Origin: Anaerolineales bacterium
GTDB lineage: Bacteria; Chloroflexota; Anaerolineae; Anaerolineales; Villigracilaceae
Assembly (NCBI GenBank): GCA_023382595.1
Contig: JAHDWB010000012.1
Coordinates: 1 to 36,649 of the forward strand
DNA: 36,649 bases
Direction of reading: 5' to 3'
Below the pieces are notes generated by a model that worked only from the letters and a program-made list of their open reading frames with translations, was not told the DNA's origin and did not search any database. The position numbers and the translations under genes were made by a program. Below, one piece after another: positions 31,660-36,649 of this stretch (within the stretch, counting starts at the first letter, position 1; each line of letters opens with the position of its first letter).

Positions 31660-33675
31660 CTACGGTAAAGGAAGATTAAAAGTTTTTTGCAGGAAGATCG
31701 CCATCTGGGCGCGGGTGACAGAGCTGTTGGGGCAGTAGTTGCCGCCGCCGCATCCGCCGGTGATGCCTTCCGCAGCCAGCTGCTCGATCCAAGCCGCAGC
31801 CGAATGACCGATCGGGACGTCCAGGAACTCGGTGCCGGAGGCAGCGGGCGGGACGTAGTCATCGCCATACTTGGCGCGCAGCAGGAAGATCGCCATCTGG
31901 GCGCGGGTGACCGGGCTGCTCGGGCAGTAGTTGCCGTTGCCACAGCCGCCGGTGATGCCTTCCGCAGCCAGCTGTTCGATCCAAGCCGCAGCCGAATGGG
32001 TGATCGGGACGTCCAAGAACTCGGTGCCGGTCGCGGCAGGAGGCGTGTAATCTTGTCCGTATATGCCGCGCAGCAGGAAGATCGCCATCTGGGCGCGGGT
32101 GACGGATGCGCCTGGACAATAATTACCTCCACCACACCCACCAGTAATCCCAGCCAAGTATACAGCTTCGATCTCAGCCCATCCTGAGGAAGTTATGGGA
32201 ACATCAGCAAATGTAGGTTTTGCAAAAACCGTGCCAGCAATGAAATCGCCATTACCCAAACCAACTCCACCTAATGGGTTCAAGAGTACATCCACGATGC
32301 TGTCATTATCCAGCACATCTAAGCGGATCGTGCCCGCCCCTACCCCGCCGGTTGTAACAGTGACAACATAGACAGATCCGGGGCTCGTGCCGGCAACGGT
32401 TGAAATTTGCGCCCCGTTAACCGCACCTGTGGTTGTCAGTTCAAAATCAGCGGCGTTCACCCCGGTGACGTTCTCGGAGAAAGTAACCGTGAAAGTGATC
32501 ACCCCTGGAACGGCGGTCAGAGAGGGCACGCTGGACAGCACGGTTGGAGGAGTTCTATCAAGTGTGAAGACCTCGCCTGTAGAGAAATTACCATTCCCCG
32601 CGCCGGTACCGCCAAGCGGATTGTTCTGGGCATCTTTAATCGTATCATTATCCACCAGATCCAAACGGATCGTACCGCTGCCGGTGCCGGTATTAACAAG
32701 TACCGTGTAGTTTTTTCCAGATCCGCCGACCGCCGCTACATTCGCACCGGACACACCAGTTGTGTGCAAGGCAAAGTCACCGATATCCACACCGGTTACA
32801 TCTCTATCAAACGTGACCGTAAAACTTACAGCAGACGCATTTGTAAGCGAAGTGGTTGGAATAGCCCGAACTATGCTGGTAACAGATGGATAATTCGCTA
32901 CAACACGGAAAGACCACCAAGTTCCGCCATTTGCGTAAATATTGGCATCCCGGACTCTCACCTGCCAATAATAGGTACGCCCGGGCAAAACCTGAAAATC
33001 ACCTGGTCCTCCGGAATAGAGTGAATTTCTTGTAACCCAAATATCGTCATCGCATTGTTGGTTGTTCGTTTCGTCAATGCAATACTGATATCTATCACTG
33101 GCGGTTTTTTTAGCATCTCCCCATTGCAGCAGTTGATACGTTGTAGCCGGCGGAGCGATTGTCGCTCCATTCGCCGGAGCTATCTTACTGAATGCAACAG
33201 CGTTTATTACAGCAGCTTCATCGCGCAGCAGGTCGCTTGTTTCCGTACTAAACCATACATTTACGCAATAATTCTCTTGACGATCTGTGCATTCTTCAAT
33301 CTCGACGATCAGATACCATCCCATATCATGCTGATACGACAGTGCAAGCCCCGCCCCTCCTGTGAAGGTCCAACCAAGGGATTGCAGATTCTCCGAAGAA
33401 TAGTATTCAACGACATCATCGAAACCACCATCTTGCTTCTCGACAACAGCCTTGAACGCGTCGCCATTCAAGGTAACAACATCCCCAAATACATGGACAT
33501 CCTTTGAAACGGTCCCCAATTCATCCCAAGCCAGGCTGGAATACATGGGCGGGAGAACCCTTCCATCATCACTCTGTGTCTGGGATTGAGCCAACACGGT
33601 TGTTGACCCGCTCAACAGCAGAGAAGCGGCGAATATCAAATTAAAAAACAATTGTGGGAATTTTCTTTTTAGCAT
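31660..33675 (-). CDS. Secreted SLH-domain surface protein with Ig-like repeats
   Basis: 671 aa. A signal peptide (about 1-30, ending STTVLAQS) leads into a unique N-terminal domain (40-170) and a fibronectin-like segment (175-260, YYWQVRVRDANIYANG). Two Ig-like repeats of about 110 residues follow (around 265-495), each with FTVTFxxxVTGV, GTIRLDxxDNDxIxD and NPLGG. The end carries three SLH repeats (500-671), each with EGITGGCGxGNYCP and VTRAQMAIFL, so the protein is expected to bind the cell wall or S-layer. Each SLH copy has a Cys pair that may form a disulfide. AAGGAAAGGA precedes the ATG. Its role (adhesion or envelope structure) is inferred. Confidence 0.88.
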   Translation of the reverse strand: MLKRKFPQLFFNLIFAASLLLSGSTTVLAQSQTQSDDGRVLPPMYSSLAWDELGTVSKDVHVFGDVVTLNGDAFKAVVEKQDGGFDDVVEYYSSENLQSLGWTFTGGAGLALSYQHDMGWYLIVEIEECTDRQENYCVNVWFSTETSDLLRDEAAVINAVAFSKIAPANGATIAPPATTYQLLQWGDAKKTASDRYQYCIDETNNQQCDDDIWVTRNSLYSGGPGDFQVLPGRTYYWQVRVRDANIYANGGTWWSFRVVANYPSVTSIVRAIPTTSLTNASAVSFTVTFDRDVTGVDIGDFALHTTGVSGANVAAVGGSGKNYTVLVNTGTGSGTIRLDLVDNDTIKDAQNNPLGGTGAGNGNFSTGEVFTLDRTPPTVLSSVPSLTAVPGVITFTVTFSENVTGVNAADFELTTTGAVNGAQISTVAGTSPGSVYVVTVTTGGVGAGTIRLDVLDNDSIVDVLLNPLGGVGLGNGDFIAGTVFAKPTFADVPITSSGWAEIEAVYLAGITGGCGGGNYCPGASVTRAQMAIFLLRGIYGQDYTPPAATGTEFLDVPITHSAAAWIEQLAAEGITGGCGNGNYCPSSPVTRAQMAIFLLRAKYGDDYVPPAASGTEFLDVPIGHSAAAWIEQLAAEGITGGCGGGNYCPNSSVTRAQMAIFLQKTFNLPLP
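31689..32200. repeat. 192-bp tandem repeats coding for SLH units
   Basis: GCAGGAAGATCGCCATCTGG recurs at 31689, 31881 and 32073, an exact 192-base (64-codon) period. The first two units are nearly identical over long stretches (for example around 31768-31812 and 31958-32002); the third is more diverged. This points to recent duplication or gene conversion. Confidence 0.85.
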
Positions 33676-33864
33676 TTTGATTATCCTTTCCTTACCACAT
33701 TATTATAACTTCTGGTCAAATTTCTTGCTTGCACCGTGTTCAACAAAATTACCCAAGAACATTTAAATTTTCGCATTGACCATTATATATGACGCTAAAA
33801 AGAAATAAATAGTTCCCGCAGAAACCAAGTGACGTAAAAACCGGGCGAGAAAGAATATGGGATA

Positions 33865-33897
33865 AAAAATCGGGCTCCGAAACGGAGCCCGATTTTT
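33865..33897. terminator. Bidirectional terminator
   Basis: AAAAATCGGGCTCCG (33865-33879) and CGGAGCCCGATTTTT (33883-33897), a perfect 15-bp stem with loop AAA. It stands just after the NnrE-like remnant, which runs on the minus strand. The interval 33676-33864 upstream of the SLH gene shows no other structure. Confidence 0.88.
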
Positions 33898-33901
33898 ATC
33901 T

Positions 33902-34150
33902 TTAAAACGGCTTGAACCGCATCAACCATATAAGTGCCGCGGTCACGAGAATGCCCATTGTTGCCAGTAAATGCGGATTGGTTCTGGCGATCAGCCGGTT
34001 GACCTCGTCCCAGCCGTTCGCCTGCCCCACGGCATGGACGATCTCGGCAAGTCCGCGCCCGGCGTTTTGCATCATTTGAGCATAGGACACGCCTTTGGAA
34101 TCGGCTTCTTTTTCGATGGCTCGCATTTGGGCGGTGGTGACAAGTTCCAT
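33902..34150 (-). pseudogene. Truncated NnrE-like N-terminus fused to a membrane tail
   Basis: 82 aa. The first 38 residues (ELVTTAQMRAIEKEAD, SYAQMMQNAGRGLAEIV) match the N-terminus of NAD(P)H-hydrate epimerase NnrE (YjeF_N). The Rossmann core with its GNNGGDG motif is absent. After GWDEV the sequence changes to NRLIARTNPHLLATMG and a single membrane helix (ILVTAALIWLMRF). A normal NnrE has over 200 residues, so this is a deletion remnant or a chimera with the end of another gene. No ribosome binding site is present. It ends at an intact terminator. It may be expressed as a small membrane peptide, but repair of NAD(P)HX is not possible. Confidence 0.55.
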
Positions 34151-34568
34151 GGGAGTTGGTCGGTTCGTCTAAATGGTCTGAGTAGTCTGGTGGTCTGAGT
34201 GGTCGAGGGAAGGGAAATGGAAAGTGGAAAGAGGAAAGAGGTGGAAGTAGACGGTTGGCTGTGGGATGAGCAAAGGATGACCGTTCGATACAGGGGGAAT
34301 ATTGCTTGAGGCAAATTTGGGCTCGAAGCTGGTCGAGAAGTTTTTTGCTCTTGGAGGGTGTATCTGTTATCCTGTTTTGCATATTGACCTGTGGTTTTGG
34401 GAAGTTTATAATTTGCTTATCCAATTTTAACCTATGACTGCCCAATGTCCTAATTGAATTAGGGCGTTAGTTGGAACTGACCGTCCATAAGCAGGTATAC
34501 GGTGAACGACCATCTATACAATAGTTGGGCAGCGTGTGGGATAACGCGGAAGAGAGCCATCCAAGAAT
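34151..34568. other. Repeat-bearing spacer without a gene
   Basis: 418 bp with no credible ORF. It holds a direct repeat, TGGTCTGAGTAGTC (34174-34187) and TGGTCTGAGTGGTC (34191-34204), then a purine-only-like tract (about 34204-34250). Further on are the palindrome CCTAATTGAATTAGG (34450-34464), and inverted ends CTGCCCAA (34438-34445) and TTGGGCAG (34525-34532) that frame the segment before the protease gene. TATACAAT at 34515-34522 could be a -10 box for that gene. Confidence 0.5.
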
Positions 34569-35384
34569 ATGCCCTCAAGAGTGAGCAACGATATTCCAGT
34601 AGTTTATGATGCTGGCGAACAGGATACGGCAGAGTTGATCAGTGATGCGACCGCCACGGTGTTGCATCTTATTCAGGAGAGTTGGGGATTAGAGAGCCCG
34701 GAGGATTGTCGCATCTATGTCATGACGTCGTGGTGGGGGTTTTTCTTTCGGTCCGCGCCGTGGTTCTGGCGCATATTGCTGATTCTCGGGTGGCCGCTCT
34801 GGAGTTTCCGGGCTCGGCGGGCATGGCCCATTAGCGCTGGTTGGACGCAACGATATGGTCAGCGTGTCGCGATTGGAATTAAGCCGCCTCGCCTGTTGGA
34901 AGTCAGTGATAAACGGATTGGTCAGCATATGTTTGTGGAAGAGAAGCTATTGGAGACCCAAGTTCGCCACCTTGTATGTCACGAGTTGACACATGCTTGT
35001 GCCGCCTCTTTGAAATTACCTGCATGGCTGAATGAAGGCTTGGCGGCGGTGACAGTGGATCGATATTTGGGCAAGCGGACCATTCGACCAGACACAGTAG
35101 AGTTACTACGGAGTTATAGGCCCAAGGGCCACCCGCCGACGTATCGAGCGCTGTTGCGCTTTGGGGGGCAGGCATTCGTCTATCACGCCGTGCGTGGGTA
35201 TTGGCTCGTTCAGTATTTGGAGGAGAGACAGGCAGGTTTCTTGAAGCGCCTAATTTTATCCTGGCATGGGGCAGAAACCGCTGAGGCAGAAATCGCGAGG
35301 GTAGTGGGGATAGTAGCGGATGATTTCTGGAACCAGATAGACGACATGATGGTGGCGCATTTTGAGATGAGAGAGACAAGCTAA
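34569..35384 (+). CDS. Peptidase MA-like zinc metalloprotease
   Basis: 271 aa. The gluzincin zinc site is complete: HELTH (His138, Glu139, His142) and the downstream glutamate in WLNEGLA (Glu156, 14 residues after the second His). This is the compact peptidase MA-type arrangement. A hydrophobic Trp-rich stretch (APWFWRILLILGWPLWSF, 63-80) lies before the zinc motif and may dip into the membrane. There is no signal peptide. No good ribosome binding site is seen before 34569. Codon use is less GC-biased than in the genes to the left, in keeping with an accessory origin. Its target is unknown. Confidence 0.72.
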   Translation: MPSRVSNDIPVVYDAGEQDTAELISDATATVLHLIQESWGLESPEDCRIYVMTSWWGFFFRSAPWFWRILLILGWPLWSFRARRAWPISAGWTQRYGQRVAIGIKPPRLLEVSDKRIGQHMFVEEKLLETQVRHLVCHELTHACAASLKLPAWLNEGLAAVTVDRYLGKRTIRPDTVELLRSYRPKGHPPTYRALLRFGGQAFVYHAVRGYWLVQYLEERQAGFLKRLILSWHGAETAEAEIARVVGIVADDFWNQIDDMMVAHFEMRETS

Positions 35385-35845
35385 AACGCTGCCTACCGAT
35401 AAATAGGAGTGTCAAGGGTGGAAGGTCACGAAGTTGAAAAATGATCTCAATCTGAAAAACGGTTCTGAATGGAAACCATTTGGAGTTGTTTTTTTGTCTC
35501 CGGTTGCCAGATCCCCCACATACAGACAACCTTCCCCGCCCCCGCCCTTTTCTCCCAGAGTGGGGTTGGTGCGGTCGAACGGGAAGACGGTCGCTGTGTT
35601 GCAGTTCCGGTCGCAGTGCCAGGAGCGCGGGTGGTAGAATACGGTCAAGGCAGACGTTTTTTCTGGCTGGACGGCTTCGCCGTCCCTGCCCTGGTTGTCG
35701 AGCTTGTCGAGACACAGCGCCGTGCTTCGCGATCCCACTCGCTCCGCTCGGGGACGGTGGCGCAATACCCCTTCGGGGCACGAGCCCGTTGGGCATTTCT
35801 CATCAGAATATACTTCGGCGTGATAAACGACAAGAGCGTTCTTTT
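35385..35845. repeat. Repeat-rich spacer with REP-like cluster
   Basis: 461 bp with no supported gene. From about 35640 to 35833 it is a run of short hairpins: GACGGC-TTC-GCCGTC (35670-35684), GTTGTCGAGCTTGTCGAGAC (35694-35713), CGCTCCGCTCG (35740-35750), CCCC-TTC-GGGG (35768-35778) and GCCC-GTT-GGGC (35784-35794). These look like Chloroflexota-type dispersed repeats, which give long spurious frames on the minus strand. TAGAAT near 35635 could be a -10 box for the next gene. The part 35412-35630 is unlike the repeats; its minus strand can be read as a peptide ending in a YVGDLATGDKK-like stretch, possibly a gene fragment. Confidence 0.5.
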
Positions 35846-36436
35846 ATGACATCACAAGAGCTATCAACCTCCCAAAACAGAAGCAGTGTTATTCAGTATG
35901 CTATCGCACTTGCACCTGCCATAATAATCTATGTTTATCGGTCTTGGTTCATATACTCTGTTGATTTGTGCCTACTGCCCATCCTGCCTGTGGGCATGGC
36001 TCTAGCAATTGTTATCGGCTTGACTCAGCTCAAGAATTACTATTTACGATTTTTTTGTTTCGTTACCGTTGTCATTGCGGTTTTTGCGCCTCGACCTTTA
36101 CCTGAAAAAATTCATCTCGCTCTTCATCGAGCCGAATATGAATCCGTTGTTGAATTAGCCAGAGACCACCAATTAGGACATCAAGGCGACTGTCAGTATG
36201 CCTATGTATTGCCGGACAAATATTCCAACTTAAGTTATGCAGAAAATAATTGCATTATTGTAGAATATGAGCCTGAATTCGTTGTTGTTTTCGAGCCATT
36301 ATTTTCCAGGCGATTATTGGTATATGCTGAAACACTAGGCGCAGCAAAAGAATATATTTCGTGTGGAGGCAGTGACGGAGTTGGATATATCCAAATCGAA
36401 GAAAATTGGTACAGATGTTTGCAGGATTGGAATTAA
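35846..36436 (+). CDS. Small membrane protein, probable mobile-cassette gene
   Basis: 196 aa, not recognised. Two or three N-terminal membrane helices (about 20-90: YAIALAPAIIIYVYRSWFI, LCLLPILPVGMALAIVIGL, FFCFVTVVIAVFAP) precede a soluble domain of about 100 residues with several cysteines (GDCQYAY, NNCIIVEYEPEFVVVFEP, ISCGG, YRCLQDW). The ATG at 35846 is used; the frame stays open to 35480, but that part is low-complexity repeat DNA. The gene is far richer in A+T than the rest of the window. An attC-like site starts 13 bases after the stop, so it may be an integron cassette gene. Confidence 0.65.
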   Translation: MTSQELSTSQNRSSVIQYAIALAPAIIIYVYRSWFIYSVDLCLLPILPVGMALAIVIGLTQLKNYYLRFFCFVTVVIAVFAPRPLPEKIHLALHRAEYESVVELARDHQLGHQGDCQYAYVLPDKYSNLSYAENNCIIVEYEPEFVVVFEPLFSRRLLVYAETLGAAKEYISCGGSDGVGYIQIEENWYRCLQDWN

Positions 36437-36449
36437 CTTCCCGCCCCAT

Positions 36450-36579
36450 GCCCAACACAGCGTGCACCCGACTTGGGGTACGCACCGCGTTTTTCAGGCA
36501 TTTTCCTGGCTTGGGCGGATTCCCGTTTCGAGGTCTCATCCACCCTCCCACCCCAAGCGGGTAACGCTCACCGTTAGGC
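36450..36579 (+). mobile_element. Putative integron attC recombination site
   Basis: The site opens with GCCCAAC (36450-36456, fits RYYYAAC) and ends with GTTAGGC (36573-36579, fits GTTRRRY). The two pair with one central mismatch. Inside, AGCGT (36459-36463) pairs with ACGCT (36564-36568), then ACCCG-A-CTTGGGGT (36466-36479) pairs with ACCCCAAGCGGGT (36550-36562) over 13 bp with a single bulged A. The centre (36480-36549) is variable. Length 130 bp and position just after a gene stop, in the right orientation, match cassette attC sites. No integrase gene is in the window. Confidence 0.65.
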
Positions 36580-36615
36580 ATCTCCTTTCATGTATACTGG
36601 ACTTGGTGTACCGAA

Positions 36616-36649
36616 ATGAAGCTTGACTGGAGTAGAGTCAAAAAGCAGA
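36616..36649 (+). CDS. Start of an ORF cut by the window edge
   Basis: ATG at 36616 opens MKLDWSRVKKQ and is still open at the last base. A ten-codon frame (ATG at 36590) ends in TGA overlapping this ATG (ATGA), so it could act as a leader peptide. Being the first ORF after the attC-like site, it may be the next cassette gene. Nothing more can be said. Confidence 0.35.
   Translation, partial: MKLDWSRVKKQ

Noticed and set aside
31689-32200. Regular repeats as a possible CRISPR array
   Set aside because: The period is 192 bases with no short unique spacers, and the repeats lie inside an SLH coding frame.
34438-34532. CTGCCCAA...TTGGGCAG ends that look like a second attC or attI (GCCCAAT and GTTGGGC)
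   Set aside because: The outer seven bases pair, but the inner arms do not, and the left end does not fit RYYYAAC. Without inner pairing it is only a short inverted repeat.
35784-35794. GTTGGGC just before the cassette-like gene as the left cassette border
   Set aside because: It fits GTTRRRY but is part of a GCCC-GTT-GGGC hairpin in the repeat cluster, and no matching RYYYAAC lies within 140 bases upstream.
35645-35833. Minus-strand 62-aa protein in the repeat cluster
   Set aside because: It is the translation of dispersed repeats; the reading frame follows the hairpin units and has no ribosome site.
35480-35845. N-terminal extension of the membrane protein at 35846
   Set aside because: The added 122 residues are Arg/Pro/Cys-rich translation of hairpin repeats, without family resemblance.

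Overview
The window looks like a chromosomal contig from a Chloroflexota bacterium, most likely class Anaerolineae. The clues are the gap-pgk-tpi glycolytic block next to yvcK, SLH-domain and CpXC-domain proteins, a COG3910-type ATPase, a small free-standing EF-Tu domain 2-like protein, and short palindromic intergenic repeats of the GGTTGAGTAG...TATCGAAACC kind. This assignment is inference from gene content. No rRNA, tRNA or CRISPR array was seen.

Layout. 1-4281: small metabolic and unknown genes (dienelactone-hydrolase-like protein, DUF6295 protein, lipoprotein, EF-Tu-D2-like protein, a possible riboflavin-kinase-fold protein, a metallophosphoesterase). 4427-12630: one promoter-led, tightly spaced four-gene operon that looks like a nucleotide-centred conflict or stress-signalling system: a papain-like C39 protease with three SH3 domains, a TIR-transmembrane-WD40 receptor, a tandem SLATT (DUF4231) membrane protein, and a protein joining a TIR/deoxyribosyltransferase-like domain, a TPR/DUF4071 core and a C-terminal SLOG-like domain. 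12680-16711: a TTG-initiated beta-rich protein, then a translationally coupled operon (deoxynucleoside-kinase-like, COG3910 ATPase, alpha/beta hydrolase, methyltransferase, unknown).

16708-22848 (minus strand): M50-like protease, tpiA, a membrane-anchored protein, pgk, gap and a membrane-anchored YvcK, with hairpins between genes. 22931-31603: ROK glucokinase, a class III aminotransferase, a lone TIR protein with a Gly/Asn tail, a decayed sortase/surface-protein remnant, a soluble GAF-PAS histidine kinase, an M3 oligoendopeptidase and a CpXC protein. 31660-33675: an SLH surface protein with DNA-level tandem repeats.

The right end (33900-36649) looks accessory: a truncated NnrE-like fusion, a repeat-rich spacer, an MA-type metalloprotease, a repeat cluster, an AT-rich membrane-protein gene, and directly after it a 130-bp site with the symmetry of an integron attC followed by the start of another ORF.

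The central-carbon genes (glk, tpi, gap, pgk and the gluconeogenesis factor YvcK) form a coherent sugar-metabolism neighbourhood. Several genes (glk, the histidine kinase, the gene at 2965, probably the lone TIR gene and yvcK) have a -10-like hexamer only about 7-14 bases before the start codon and no Shine-Dalgarno sequence, which suggests leaderless or nearly leaderless mRNAs.
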